64,000 nucleotides of DNA, taken from the NCBI RefSeq assembly GCF_003024195.1, contig NZ_KZ679054.1, positions 1-64,000 on the forward strand. Reading direction: 5' to 3'. Position numbers and translations under genes: made by a program. The DNA is from Streptomyces dioscori (GTDB taxonomy: Bacteria > Actinomycetota > Actinomycetes > Streptomycetales > Streptomycetaceae). Below are positions 33,881-42,885 of the stretch, piece by piece. The notes below the pieces were generated by a model. The model saw only the letters and a list, made by a program, of their open reading frames with translations, was not told the origin of the DNA and did no database searches. The stretch's first letter is position 1; every line of letters starts with the position of its first letter.

Positions 33881-34086
33881 GGTGGGGCTCCTCTCGACGG
33901 GTCGATCGACTGTGCTCACGACCAGGGTGTCCTGTGGTTATTCGGTTGCCGCACGGGGGTGCGGCCTGGAGACAATGTGTATCGCACGCACTGCCGTGGA
34001 CGCCGGTCCGTTGTCCCAAACGTTGGCCTTGGCGCCGGTTTTGCGATTTAAGACTTCTGTTGGTTTTCCGGGGGAATGAGGACGAT

Positions 34087-35280
34087 ATGTCGTACGTGGA
34101 GATGCCGGGGGCGAAGGTTCCGATCCGTATGTGGGCGGACCCGGCGTCGGTGGAGGAAGGGGCGATGCAGCAGCTCCGCAACGTCTCCACGCTCCCCTGG
34201 ATCAAGGGCCTGGCCGTCATGCCGGACGTGCACTACGGAAAGGGCGCGACGGTCGGATCGGTCATCGCGATGCGGGGCGCGGTGTGTCCGGCGGCCGTCG
34301 GGGTGGACATCGGCTGCGGCATGTCCGCCGTCAAGACGTCCCTGACGGCCAACGACCTGCCGGGCGACCTGTCCCACCTGCGGTCGAAGGTGGAGCAGGC
34401 GATTCCGGTCGGACGGGGCATGCATGACAGCCCGGTCGACCCCGGCGGCTTCCACGGTCTCGCCACCCGCGGGTGGGACGACTTCTGGGGGCGGTTCGAC
34501 GGGGTCGCTGAGGCGGTGAAGTTCCGTCAGGGGCGCGCCACCAAGCAGATGGGCACCCTGGGCGGCGGAAACCACTTCTGGGAGTTCTGCCTCGACTCGG
34601 ACGACTCGGTCTGGATCATGCTGCATTCCGGTTCCCGGAACATCGGCAAGGAACTCGCGGAGCATCACATCGGTATCGCGCAGAAGCTCTCGCACAATCA
34701 GGGGCTGATCGACCGCGACCTCGCCGTATTCATCGCGGACACCCCGCAGATGGCGGCGTACCGGCACGATCTCTTCTGGGCGCAGGAGTACGCGAAGCAC
34801 AATCGCGCGATCATGATGGCGATCTCGAAGGACGTCGTCCGCCGGGAGTTCAAGAAGGCGAAGGTCACCTTCGAGCCGGAGATCTCGTGCCATCACAACT
34901 ACGTGAGCGAGGAGCGGTACGAGGGCATGGACCTGCTGGTCACCCGCAAGGGCGCCATCCGCGCGGGCTCCGGCGAGTACGGCATCATCCCGGGCTCGAT
35001 GGGTGCCGGTTCGTACATCGTGAAGGGTCTCGGCAACGAGAAGGCGTTCAACTCCGCCTCGCACGGCGCGGGCCGGCGGATGAGCCGTAACGCGGCCAAG
35101 CGCCGTTTCACGGTCAAGGACCTGGAGGAGCAGACGCGGGGCGTGGAGTGCCGAAAGGACTCCGGTGTCGTGGACGAGATCCCGGCCGCGTACAAGCCGA
35201 TCGAGCAGGTCATCGACCAGCAGCGGGATCTGGTCGAGGTGGTGGCGAAGCTGAAGCAGGTCGTGTGCGTGAAGGGCTGA
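34087..35280 (+). CDS. rtcB: RNA-splicing ligase RtcB
   Basis: RtcB is a 397-residue GTP-dependent ligase that joins 2',3'-cyclic-phosphate or 3'-phosphate RNA ends to 5'-OH ends. Metal-binding Cys77 lies in GVDIGCGMSAV, GGGNHFWE supplies further ligands, LHSGSRNIG and HHNYVSEE are conserved, and the guanylylated histidine is His326 in SASHGAGRRMSR. Length is typical. The start ATG has a GAGG site. The enzyme may act in RNA repair or tRNA maturation; no archease or RtcR partner is visible. A perfect palindromic terminator follows. Confidence 0.95.
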   Translation: MSYVEMPGAKVPIRMWADPASVEEGAMQQLRNVSTLPWIKGLAVMPDVHYGKGATVGSVIAMRGAVCPAAVGVDIGCGMSAVKTSLTANDLPGDLSHLRSKVEQAIPVGRGMHDSPVDPGGFHGLATRGWDDFWGRFDGVAEAVKFRQGRATKQMGTLGGGNHFWEFCLDSDDSVWIMLHSGSRNIGKELAEHHIGIAQKLSHNQGLIDRDLAVFIADTPQMAAYRHDLFWAQEYAKHNRAIMMAISKDVVRREFKKAKVTFEPEISCHHNYVSEERYEGMDLLVTRKGAIRAGSGEYGIIPGSMGAGSYIVKGLGNEKAFNSASHGAGRRMSRNAAKRRFTVKDLEEQTRGVECRKDSGVVDEIPAAYKPIEQVIDQQRDLVEVVAKLKQVVCVKG

Positions 35281-35282
35281 CG

Positions 35283-35316
35283 AATCCGTGCCGCATGAAT
35301 TCATGCGGCACGGATT
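35283..35316 (+). terminator. Perfect palindromic terminator behind rtcB
   Basis: A 34-bp exact palindrome centred on GAATTC (arms AATCCGTGCCGCATGAA) starts three bases after the rtcB stop and runs into TTTCTTTTC, a T-rich tract unusual in this DNA. Confidence 0.9.
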
Positions 35317-35380
35317 TCTTTTCTGCGGCGTCCGTCCCGGGCAGGTTCGGCGTCCGTCCGGGCCCGGCGTCCGTCCGGGG

Positions 35381-36175
35381 CTACAGCTCCCTGTGGACCT
35401 TCGTGTTGGAGGCCTGGGCGCGGGGGCGTACCACCAGCAGGTCGATGTTGACGTGCGAGGGGCGCGTGACCGTCCAGGTGATCGTCTCGGCGACGTCCTC
35501 GGCGGTGAGGGGTTCGGCCACCCCGGCGTAGACCTTCGCGGCCTTCTCCGTGTCGCCGCCGAAGCGGGTCAGGGCGAACTCGTCGGTCATGACCATGCCC
35601 GGGGCGATCTCGATGACCCGGACCGGGGTCCCGACGATCTCCAGGCGGAGCGTCTCGGCGAGGACGTGCTCGGCGTGCTTGGCGGCCACGTAGCCGGCGC
35701 CGCCCTCGTAGGTGCCGTGGCCCGCGGTCGAGGAGACGACGACCACCGTGCCGTCGCCGGACGCGGTCAGCGCCGGGAGGAGGGCCTGGGTGACGTTCAG
35801 CGTGCCGATGACGTTCGTCTCGTACATCTGGCGCCACTCCGCGGGGTCGCCCGACGCGACCGGGTCGGCGCCGAGCGCGCCGCCCGCGTTGTTGATCAGG
35901 ACGCCGATCTTCTTGAAGGCCGTCGCGAACTCGTCGACCGCCGCACGGTCGGTGACGTCCAGCGCGTACGCCATCGCCTCGCCGCCCGCCGCGCCGATCT
36001 CCTCCGCGAGCGCCTCGATACGGTCCTTGCGGCGGGCCGTGAGAACCACCCGGTAGCCCGCGGCCGCCAGCTGCCGGGCCGTCGCGGCACCGATTCCGCT
36101 GCTCGCGCCGGTGACGACGGCGATACGGGACGCGGCGGCGGGCGCGGTGGATGCGGCGGATGCGGGGGCGGTCAT
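35381..36175 (-). CDS. Short-chain dehydrogenase/reductase
   Basis: This 264-residue classical SDR has the NADP-type loop TGASSGIGAA followed by basic residues (TARRKDR), NNAGGALGADP, the catalytic Ser in VVSSTAGHG, and Tyr-xxx-Lys in YVAAK. The late IAPGMVMTDEF segment is typical. It oxidises or reduces an unidentified alcohol/ketone. The start ATG has a GAGGAGC site five bases upstream. It converges with rtcB and is divergent from the luciferase-like operon across a repeat-filled gap. Confidence 0.9.
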   Translation of the reverse strand: MTAPASAASTAPAAASRIAVVTGASSGIGAATARQLAAAGYRVVLTARRKDRIEALAEEIGAAGGEAMAYALDVTDRAAVDEFATAFKKIGVLINNAGGALGADPVASGDPAEWRQMYETNVIGTLNVTQALLPALTASGDGTVVVVSSTAGHGTYEGGAGYVAAKHAEHVLAETLRLEIVGTPVRVIEIAPGMVMTDEFALTRFGGDTEKAAKVYAGVAEPLTAEDVAETITWTVTRPSHVNIDLLVVRPRAQASNTKVHREL

Positions 36176-36281
36176 GGGTGCTCCTCGGCGGAGGGGGCGG
36201 GCGGGGCGGGCTGGGCTGCGGCCGGTGCTCGCTCGTACGGTCGATTGCTCTCCCGGCCAGGATAGGCGGGCCCGGTGGGCG

Positions 36282-36360
36282 GCCGGACGTCTCACCTGAT
36301 GGCGGCGCCCGGGGGGTGGCCGGACGTCTCACCTGATGGCGGCGCCCGGGGGGTGGCCGG
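36282..36360. repeat. Two tandem 37-bp repeats
   Basis: The unit beginning GCCGGACGTCTCACCTGATG is present at 36282-36318 and identically at 36319-36355, with five more bases of a third copy. It lies about 110 bp upstream of the SDR start, on the promoter side of that gene. Confidence 0.85.
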
Positions 36361-36383
36361 GATGGCATACATGCGGTGACCCA

Positions 36384-36482
36384 CTGCAGTTCCTCGCGCC
36401 CCTGAAAGACTGCGCCGTTCCCCGCGCCCCTGGGTTTGGGCTGCGGGCCGGTGGGGGCTGGTCGCGCAGTTCCCCGCGCCCC
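36384..36482. repeat. Family A repeat cluster (three copies)
   Basis: There is a degenerate core at 36384-36402, then GCGCCGTTCCCCGCGCCCC at 36412-36430 and GCGCAGTTCCCCGCGCCCC at 36464-36482. The last is preceded by the full tail GGGCCGGTGGGGGCTGGTC. All lie in the 428-bp gap between divergent genes. Confidence 0.8.
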
Positions 36483-36564
36483 TAGGGGGTGGGGTGGGGG
36501 TGCGCAGTTCGGCTGCGGGTCGGTGGGGCGTGGGAATAGGCCGGGTCAAGGGGGCGTTCAGGGG

Positions 36565-36582
36565 TATAGTTGAATCGTCAAC
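36565..36582 (+). promoter_or_regulatory. Promoter -10 element overlapped by a palindromic operator
   Basis: TATAGT (36565-36570) is a good -10 hexamer, although no clear -35 is seen. It merges into the palindrome GTTGAATCGTCAAC (36569-36582), 21 bases before the luciferase-like gene. The palindrome resembles operators of MarR-type repressors. No such regulator is encoded next door. Confidence 0.55.
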
Positions 36583-36603
36583 AACCTGGAGGATGAGGTA
36601 GCC

Positions 36604-37716
36604 ATGCAGTTCGGGATCTTCACCGTCGGCGATGTCACGCCGGACCCCACCACGGGCCGGACCCCGACCGAGCATGAGCGGATCAAGGCCATGGTCGCCA
36701 TCGCGCAGAAGGCCGAGGAAGTAGGGCTCGACGTCTTCGCGACCGGTGAGCACCACAACCCGCCGTTCGTGCCGTCGTCCCCGACCACCATGCTCGGCTG
36801 GGTCGCCGCCCGCACCGAGAACCTCATCCTCTCCACCTCCACCACCCTCATCACCACCAACGACCCGGTGAAGATCGCCGAGGACTTCGCGATGCTCCAG
36901 CACCTCGCGGACGGCCGCGTGGACCTGATGATGGGGCGCGGCAACACCGGCCCGGTCTACCCCTGGTTCGGCAAGGACATCCGCCAGGGCATCAACCTCG
37001 CCGTCGAGAACTACGCCCTGCTGTACCGGCTGTGGCGCGAGGAGACGGTGACCTGGGAGGGCAAGTTCCGTACGCCGCTGCAGTCGTTCACCTCGACGCC
37101 GCGGCCGCTGGACGGCGTGCCGCCGTTCGTCTGGCACGGCTCCATCCGCTCGCCGGAGATCGCCGAGCAGGCCGCGTACTACGGCGACGGGTTCTTCCAC
37201 AACAACATCTTCTGGCCGGCCGACCACACCAAGCAGATGGTCGAGCTGTACCGGTCGAGGTACGCGCACTACGGCCACGGCACGCCCGAACAGGCGATCG
37301 TCGGACTCGGCGGGCAGATCTTCATGCGGCGCAACTCGCAGGACGCGGTGCGGGAGTTCCGGCCGTACTTCGACAACGCGCCGGTGTACGGGCACGGGCC
37401 GTCGCTGGAGGAGTTCACCGAGCAGACGCCGCTCACGGTCGGCTCGCCCGAACAGGTCATCGAGAAGACACTGTCCTTCCGGGACTACGCCGGTGACTAC
37501 CAGCGGCAGTTGTTCCTCGTCGACCACGCCGGGCTGCCGCTGAAGACCGTGCTGGAGCAGATCGACATGCTGGGCGAGGAGGTCGTGCCCGTGCTGCGTG
37601 AGGAGTTCGCCAAGAGGCGGGCGGCCGGGGTGCCGGACGCGCCCACACACGCGTCGCGGGTCGCCGCGGCTGCCGCTGCCACGGCCGAGGCGGGCCAGGA
37701 GGTGACCGCGTCATGA
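36604..37716 (+). CDS. Luciferase-like FMN-dependent monooxygenase (CE1758 type)
   Basis: This 370-residue TIM-barrel flavin monooxygenase shows MQFGIFTVGDVTPDPTTGRT at the N-terminus, EHHNPPFVPSSPTTMLGWVA, and LSTSTTLITTNDPVKIAEDF, typical of the bacterial luciferase-like superfamily. It partners with the next gene, an NAD(P)H:FMN reductase, the standing two-gene arrangement of the CE1758/CE1759 families. The substrate is unknown. The start has a strong GGAGGATGAGG site, and the stop overlaps the reductase start by four bases (ATGA). Confidence 0.9.
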   Translation: MQFGIFTVGDVTPDPTTGRTPTEHERIKAMVAIAQKAEEVGLDVFATGEHHNPPFVPSSPTTMLGWVAARTENLILSTSTTLITTNDPVKIAEDFAMLQHLADGRVDLMMGRGNTGPVYPWFGKDIRQGINLAVENYALLYRLWREETVTWEGKFRTPLQSFTSTPRPLDGVPPFVWHGSIRSPEIAEQAAYYGDGFFHNNIFWPADHTKQMVELYRSRYAHYGHGTPEQAIVGLGGQIFMRRNSQDAVREFRPYFDNAPVYGHGPSLEEFTEQTPLTVGSPEQVIEKTLSFRDYAGDYQRQLFLVDHAGLPLKTVLEQIDMLGEEVVPVLREEFAKRRAAGVPDAPTHASRVAAAAAATAEAGQEVTAS

Positions 37717-38339
37717 AGCTGGTCGTCGTCTCGGCGGGGCTGAGTGTTCCGTCGTCCACGCGGTTGCTGGGAGACCGGCTTGCCGCGGCGGCTTCTGCCG
37801 GGAGTGGGGGCGGGGGCGGGGTCGAGGTCCAGGTGGTCGAGCTGCGGGATCTCGCGGTCGAGATCGCGCACAACCTGACCACCGGGTTTCCCGGGCCCGC
37901 GCTCGGGGCGGCGTTGTCCGCGGTGGCGGGTGCGGACGGGCTGATCGTGGTGACGCCGGTCTTCTCCGCCTCGTACAGCGGACTGTTCAAGTCGTTCTTC
38001 GACGTCCTGGACCGGGACGCGCTGGCCGGGAAGCCGGTGCTCGTCGCGGCGACCGGGGGGTCGGCCCGGCACTCGCTGGTGCTGGAGCACGCGATGCGGC
38101 CGCTGTTCGCGTACCTCCGGGCGGTGGTCGTGCCGACCGGGGTGTACGCGGCTTCGGAGGACTGGGGGGCGGAAGGGCTCGCCGAGCGGATCGGGCGGGC
38201 CGCGGGGGAGTTGGTCGGGCTGATGGGGGGTGGGGGGCCGTCTGTGCCTGGGCCTCCGGCTCCGGGGGTGGGTGTGCAGGTCGGAGGTTTCGAGGTGGTC
38301 CCGTTCGCGGAGCAACTCGCCGCGCTGCGGTCGCCTTGA
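37713..38339 (+). CDS. NAD(P)H-dependent FMN reductase (CE1759 type)
   Basis: This 208-residue flavodoxin-fold reductase has LVVVSAGLSVPSSTRLLGDR as the phosphate-binding start, VTPVFSASYSGLFKSFFDVL for FMN and dimer contacts, and VAATGGSARHSLVLEHAMRPL. It supplies reduced FMN to the monooxygenase encoded just upstream, with which it is translationally coupled. A Gly-rich segment at residues 30-38 and another near 175-190 are low-complexity insertions. Family assignment is firm; the physiological substrate of the pair is not known. Confidence 0.9.
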   Translation: MKLVVVSAGLSVPSSTRLLGDRLAAAASAGSGGGGGVEVQVVELRDLAVEIAHNLTTGFPGPALGAALSAVAGADGLIVVTPVFSASYSGLFKSFFDVLDRDALAGKPVLVAATGGSARHSLVLEHAMRPLFAYLRAVVVPTGVYAASEDWGAEGLAERIGRAAGELVGLMGGGGPSVPGPPAPGVGVQVGGFEVVPFAEQLAALRSP

Positions 38340-38365
38340 GGGCGCGGGTTCGGTGGAGCTTGTCT

Positions 38366-38693
38366 GCGCCGTTCCCCGCGCCCCTGAAGAGCGGGGCTGG
38401 AGCCCGGCTGTTCGGCTGCGGGTTCGGTGGGGGTTGGCCGCGCTGTTCCTCGCGCCCCTGAGGGGGTGGGGCTGGAGCCCGGCTGATCGGCTGCGGGTTC
38501 GGTGGGGGTTGGCCGCGCCGTTCCCCGCGCCCCTTACTGGGCCTGGGGTGAGACCCCCTCGACCCGCGGCCGAACTCCAGACCCTCGCCCCCGCCCTCCC
38601 AGGGGCGCGGGGAACGGCGCGCTCAGCCCCCGCCGGGCCGCAGTCGAATTCGCACCCCAGCCTCCGCCCCCTCAGGGGCGCGGGGAACTGCGC
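38366..38693. repeat. Family A repeat cluster (three direct, two inverted copies)
   Basis: Cores lie at 38366-38384, 38440-38458 (variant) and 38515-38533 in one orientation, and at 38602-38620 and 38675-38693 in the other. The first three have the tail GGCTGCGGGTTCGGTGGGGG upstream, and the last two have the mirror tail downstream. The inward-facing arrangement lies between convergent genes, so large stem-loops can form. The rest of the 472-bp gap (to 38811) is further degenerate tail sequence (CCCGCAGCCGGG..) with no gene. Confidence 0.85.
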
Positions 38694-38811
38694 GGCCAGC
38701 CCCCGCCGGGCCCGCAGCCGGGTAGCCGGGGTCAGACCCCGTCGGGCCCGCAGCCGGGCCGTCGCGGGCAGCCCCCGCCGGGCCCGCAGTCGGACAGTCG
38801 GGGGCAGCCCC

Positions 38812-40188
38812 TCAGGGCCCCGTCGTCCGGGGGTCGGGGGCGTGGGCGCCTGGGAGTGTGCGGCGGAGTTTTCGGGACTGGCGGCGGGTCCAGGACGCCG
38901 CGCGGGCACGGGTGCGGGTCCATGCCCGGCGGCCCCGCGTGGAGCCGAGGTCCGTGAGAAGGGCCTCGTAGCGGCCCACGATCGGCTCCGCGTCGTAGCG
39001 GTGCGAACCCGCCAGCGCCGCCTCGCCCATCGCGAGCCGCAGTGGCTCGTCCGTGATCAGGTCGAGCATCGCCTCGGCGAGCGCGCGGGAGTCACCCACC
39101 GGCACCAGCCGTCCGTCGACCCCGTCGGTGATGATCTCCGCCGGCCCCAGCGGACAGTCCGTGCTGATCACCGGCACCCCGCAGCGCATCGCCTCGACCA
39201 GCGTCATCCCGAACGACTCCGCGTCCGAGGCCGACACCACCATCGCCGACTTGGCGAACTCCGCCTCGATGGGGGTGCGCGGACCCATGAGGCGTACGTG
39301 CTCGGACAGGCCGAGGCCGGTCACCAGGTCCTGGAGGTGGTCGCGCTGCGCGCCGCCGCCGTAGATCCGCAGCCGCCAGTCCGGCTCCTTCGAGGCGACC
39401 GCCGAGAAGGCCTCGATCAGCAGGTCGAAGCGTTTGCCGGGGACCAGCCGGCCCGCCGCGGCCACGACCTTCGTCGTCGTGTCGCGGACGATGCCCTCGG
39501 GCGCCGGCACGATGTTCGGCACGGCCGCGACCCGCACCCCCGGCAGGTTCATCCGCCGCCGGTACACCTCCGCGTCCGCCTCCGTCGTCGTCACGACCGC
39601 GTCCAGCCGGCGGTAGTGCCGTGCCAGCACGCTCCGCAGCCGTTTGGTGTGCTGGTCGTGCCGCAGGTGTTCCTGGGCGATGCGCAGGGCCCGGCGCGGC
39701 GCGAAGAGGGAGACGTAGACGTTGATGCCGGGGCGGGTGCCGATGATCACGTCGGCGTCGGAGCCGGTCAGATAGGCGGCGGCCCGCCGGTCGGTGAGGC
39801 GCGTGTACTGCTCGTAGCGCTTGTCGGAGTTGGGGAAGTCCGTCGCCGGGAGCGTGTACTCGGGGTCGGTGAGGTCCGCGCTGCCGTCCTGTTCGTCCAC
39901 CAGCGGGACGACCGTGATCCGCGGGTCGATCGTGAAGCGCGGCTCGGCCCGGTGCCGCCGCATGGACACGATCTCCACGTCGTGGTGGTCGGCCAGCGCC
40001 GCCGCGAGGTTGAGCGTCGTACGGACGGTCCCCCCGATGGCGTACGCGTTGTGCAGCAGGAACACGATCTTCCTGCGGCCCGTGCGGCCCGTGCGGCTGC
40101 GCCCCGTACGGCTCATGCGCTTCGCGGCCCCCTCGTCTGCCGTACGCTCCGTGCGTTCCGTACGCTCCGTGCGTCCAGTGCGCTTCAT
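38812..40188 (-). CDS. GT4-family glycosyltransferase
   Basis: This 458-residue retaining glycosyltransferase of the GT-B fold has IVFLLHNAYAIGGTVRTTLN in the acceptor domain and VAAAGRLVPGKRFDLLIEAF opening the nucleotide-sugar domain. The E-x7-E motif is SDAESFGMTLVEAM. The acceptor and sugar cannot be read; surface polysaccharide or teichoic-type glycosylation is one possibility. The first ~38 residues are Arg/Thr/Gly repeats encoded by near-identical 9-bp units, and the last ~45 are basic. The ATG start is backed by GGGGAGGG nine bases upstream. Confidence 0.85.
   Translation of the reverse strand: MKRTGRTERTERTERTADEGAAKRMSRTGRSRTGRTGRRKIVFLLHNAYAIGGTVRTTLNLAAALADHHDVEIVSMRRHRAEPRFTIDPRITVVPLVDEQDGSADLTDPEYTLPATDFPNSDKRYEQYTRLTDRRAAAYLTGSDADVIIGTRPGINVYVSLFAPRRALRIAQEHLRHDQHTKRLRSVLARHYRRLDAVVTTTEADAEVYRRRMNLPGVRVAAVPNIVPAPEGIVRDTTTKVVAAAGRLVPGKRFDLLIEAFSAVASKEPDWRLRIYGGGAQRDHLQDLVTGLGLSEHVRLMGPRTPIEAEFAKSAMVVSASDAESFGMTLVEAMRCGVPVISTDCPLGPAEIITDGVDGRLVPVGDSRALAEAMLDLITDEPLRLAMGEAALAGSHRYDAEPIVGRYEALLTDLGSTRGRRAWTRTRARAASWTRRQSRKLRRTLPGAHAPDPRTTGP
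40141..40185. repeat. 9-bp tandem repeats in the glycosyltransferase N-terminus
   Basis: The units CGTACGCTC and CGTGCGTTC alternate in five 9-bp steps and encode the (T/G)R(T)ER repeats at the start of the glycosyltransferase. They are likely to vary in copy number between strains. Confidence 0.7.
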
Positions 40189-40353
40189 CGGTGCGTGGCC
40201 CTCCCCGTCGCGGCGCTCGCCCCCGGCACATGGGACACAGTGGCGGGGCGAGGTAAGCCACCGGTCCCGGCGGGGTGAGAGCCGGGTAAGAGGTCCGGCC
40301 CCGGCCCCCAGTCATCAGGTAGTACGTACAGAAGCGCTTGGCAGACTGGTGCC

Positions 40354-41118
40354 GTGCCCCACAATCTGCTGCTCGCCGAGGACGACCGCGCGATCCGCCA
40401 CGCCCTGGAACGGGCCCTGAGCCTGGAGGGATACGAGGTCACCGCCGTCGCCGACGGTGTGCAGGCGCTCGCGCAGGCCCATCGCACGCCTCCTGACGTG
40501 CTCGTTCTCGATGTGATGATGCCCGGCATCGACGGCCTCCAGGTCTGTCGCGTCCTGCGTGCCGAGGGCAACCGCACCCCCATCCTGATGCTGACCGCGC
40601 TCGTCGAGACCGCGGACCGCATCGCGGGCCTGGATGCCGGCGCCGACGACTACGTGGTCAAGCCCTTCGACGTCGAGGAGGTCTTCGCCCGGCTCCGGGC
40701 CCTGCTCCGGCGCACGGGCGCCCCCGACGACGTACCCAGCGAACCGCAGCGCGCGCCCGATGGCCAGATCGCCGCCGCGGGCCTGCGCCTCGACCCGCAG
40801 GCCCGGCGGGTCTGGCGGGGCGCGCGGGAGATCGAGCTGACGCGCACCGAGTTCGACCTGCTGGAGCTGCTCGTCCGCAACGCGGGCATCGTTCTCGACC
40901 ACACCACCATCTACGACCGCATCTGGGGATACGACTTCGGGCCAGGATCCAAGAACCTCGCCGTGTACGTCGGCTATCTGCGGCGCAAACTCGACGAGCC
41001 GGGAGGAGCGGCCGGTGCGGCCGGTGGGCCCGGTGCGGACGGTGTGTCCGGTTCGGCCGTCGTGCCCTCGGTGATCCACACCGTGCGGGGCGTGGGGTAC
41101 GTGCTGAGGGAGGACTGA
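40354..41118 (+). CDS. OmpR-family response regulator
   Basis: This 254-residue regulator has an N-terminal receiver domain with the acidic pocket LAEDD (Asp10/Asp11), phosphoacceptor Asp53 in VLVLDVMMPG, and the conserved Lys in DDYVVKPFD. The C-terminal winged helix has RTEFDLLELLVRNAG and YDRIWGYDFGPGSKNLAVYVGYLRRKL. A Gly/Ala-rich insert (GGAAGAAGGPGADGV) interrupts the wing before VIHTVRGVGYVLRED. It works with the histidine kinase gene that begins immediately after its stop. Confidence 0.93.
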   Translation: MPHNLLLAEDDRAIRHALERALSLEGYEVTAVADGVQALAQAHRTPPDVLVLDVMMPGIDGLQVCRVLRAEGNRTPILMLTALVETADRIAGLDAGADDYVVKPFDVEEVFARLRALLRRTGAPDDVPSEPQRAPDGQIAAAGLRLDPQARRVWRGAREIELTRTEFDLLELLVRNAGIVLDHTTIYDRIWGYDFGPGSKNLAVYVGYLRRKLDEPGGAAGAAGGPGADGVSGSAVVPSVIHTVRGVGYVLRED

Positions 41119-42600
41119 GTGCGGCCCACGGGCGTGCGGACCGGCCGGCCGGGCCGGTTCGGGCGGTGGGTGGCGCGGGCCCGGCTGACGTCGCTGCGGA
41201 CCACCTTCACGGTGTCGTTCGCGGCCGTCGCGGCGGCCGTCACCGTCCTCGTCGGCTTCCTGTCGTACGACGCCGCCGCCCGGCTCGTGCGCGTGGACCA
41301 GCAGACCGTGTTCGAGGGCGTCGTGCAGGATCTGTTCGACGAGGTGCGCCGCAACCCGCTGGAGCCCGCGGACTTCGCCACCGCGGGCGCGGGCGGCGGG
41401 CCGCGCGACGAACTCGTCCGGCCCGGCGGCACGGTCGTCCAGGTCCTGGGTCCTGACGGATCCGTCGTCGACCGGGGCCGGACGCCGCTCCCCGTGGCCG
41501 CCGCCGACCGCCCGATCGCCGCCGCGCAGGCCGCCGGGCGGCTGGTGGAGCACCGGGACGTCGACGTCGGCGACGGCGTCTACCGCGTCGCGACCGTCTC
41601 GCTCGGCGGCGGGCGGGGCGCCGTACAGGTGGCGCAGGAGTTCAGCGGTACGGAGGATCTGCTGCGCGACCTCCAGCAGCGGACCGTGCTGCTGGTGGGC
41701 GCCGTGGTGCTCGCCGCCGGGCTCTTCGGCTGGTGGCTGGCCCGGCGCATCACCTCGCGGCTGGTGCGGCTCGCGGGCGCCGCCGAGGATGTGGCGCGCA
41801 CCGGGCGGCTCGGCATCCAGGTGCCGGTCGCCGGGTACGACGAGGTGGCCCGGCTCGGCCGGTCCTTCGACCGCATGCTGGGCCGGCTCGCCCAGTCCGA
41901 GGACGACCAGCGGCGCCTCGTCCAGGACGCGGGACACGAGCTGCGTACGCCCCTGACCTCGCTGCGCACGAACATCTCGATCCTGCGCCGGATCGACGAA
42001 CTGCCGCCCGCCGTCCGCGAGGAGCTGGTCGACGACCTCGCCCAGGAGTCCCGCGAGCTGACCGACCTGGTCAACGAGCTGGTCGCGCTGGCGGCCGGCC
42101 AGTCCGACACCGAGCCGCCGCGGCGGGTGGCGCTCGGCGACCTCGCGGACGACGTGGCGGTGGCGGCGCGCCGGCGCACGGGGCGGGCGGTGACGGTACG
42201 GGTCTCCGGGGACACGGTGGTCGACGGGCGGCCCGCGGCGCTCCAGCGGGCGATGTCCAACCTGGTGGACAACGCGGCGAAGTTCGACCGGGGCGGCAGC
42301 GGGCCGATCGACCTCGTCGTGACGCGCGCCGACCGTGACACCGTCCGGGTCGAGGTCCTGGACCGGGGGCCGGGTATCGCCCAGGAGGATCTCGACCGGG
42401 TCTTCGACCGCTTCTACCGCGCGCCGGACGCGCGCAGCCTGCCCGGTTCCGGGCTCGGCCTCTCGATCGTGCGCGAGGTCGCGTCCGCGCACGGGGGATC
42501 GCCGTTCGCCGTCCGCCGCGAGGGCGGCGGCTCGGTAACGGGCTTCACCGTCACCGTCACCGATACCGGCACCGGCACCGGCACCGGCCGGGCGGGGTGA
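41119..42600 (+). CDS. Membrane sensor histidine kinase (HAMP, HisKA, HATPase)
   Basis: This 493-residue kinase has a first transmembrane helix near residues 27-50 (FTVSFAAVAAAVTVLVGFLS), an extracellular sensor region of ~130 residues, and a second helix near 190-211 (VLLVGAVVLAAGLFGWWLA). A HAMP linker follows, then the H-box with His273 in AGHELRTPLTSLRTN, the N-box NLVDNAAKF, and G-boxes DRGPGIAQED and GSGLGLSIV. The arrangement resembles MprB/CseC-type kinases. It starts at the GTG directly adjoining the response-regulator stop. The signal sensed is not evident. Confidence 0.93.
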   Translation: MRPTGVRTGRPGRFGRWVARARLTSLRTTFTVSFAAVAAAVTVLVGFLSYDAAARLVRVDQQTVFEGVVQDLFDEVRRNPLEPADFATAGAGGGPRDELVRPGGTVVQVLGPDGSVVDRGRTPLPVAAADRPIAAAQAAGRLVEHRDVDVGDGVYRVATVSLGGGRGAVQVAQEFSGTEDLLRDLQQRTVLLVGAVVLAAGLFGWWLARRITSRLVRLAGAAEDVARTGRLGIQVPVAGYDEVARLGRSFDRMLGRLAQSEDDQRRLVQDAGHELRTPLTSLRTNISILRRIDELPPAVREELVDDLAQESRELTDLVNELVALAAGQSDTEPPRRVALGDLADDVAVAARRRTGRAVTVRVSGDTVVDGRPAALQRAMSNLVDNAAKFDRGGSGPIDLVVTRADRDTVRVEVLDRGPGIAQEDLDRVFDRFYRAPDARSLPGSGLGLSIVREVASAHGGSPFAVRREGGGSVTGFTVTVTDTGTGTGTGRAG

Positions 42601-42761
42601 CGGGGCGCGCGGTCCGCATGGGGTGGTTGGGGCGGTTGGGTCCGACCGGTTTCATGGCCGTCGACCGACCGGGCCGCCGCCCTCGCGGTGGACGGCGAAG
42701 GGCCGACCAGCGGTCGTGGCCGGCGGCCGGCCGATCGGGGTCGTGACGGTCGGCGGCCGGA

Positions 42762-42821
42762 CTCCTGGCCGTCGGCCGACGGGGCCGCCGTCGGCGGGCG
42801 GGCTCCTGGCCGTCGGCCGAC
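42762..42821. repeat. Imperfect repeats behind the histidine kinase gene
   Basis: CTCCTGGCCGTCGGCCGAC occurs at 42762-42780 and again at 42803-42821, 41 bp apart. Degenerate versions of GGCCGTCGGCCGACC fill most of the 285-bp gap 42601-42885 between the convergent kinase and ppk2 genes. It may act as terminator material; no gene is seen. Confidence 0.65.
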
Positions 42822-42885
42822 CAGGGCCGTGGCTGTCGGTCGGCCGGTGCGGTGGCTGTCGGCCGGGGTCGTGGCCACGCCCTCG

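Noticed and set aside
38230..40278. 682-codon plus-strand frame over the glycosyltransferase
   Set aside because: It begins in repeat DNA and continues antisense to a gene with GT4 motifs.
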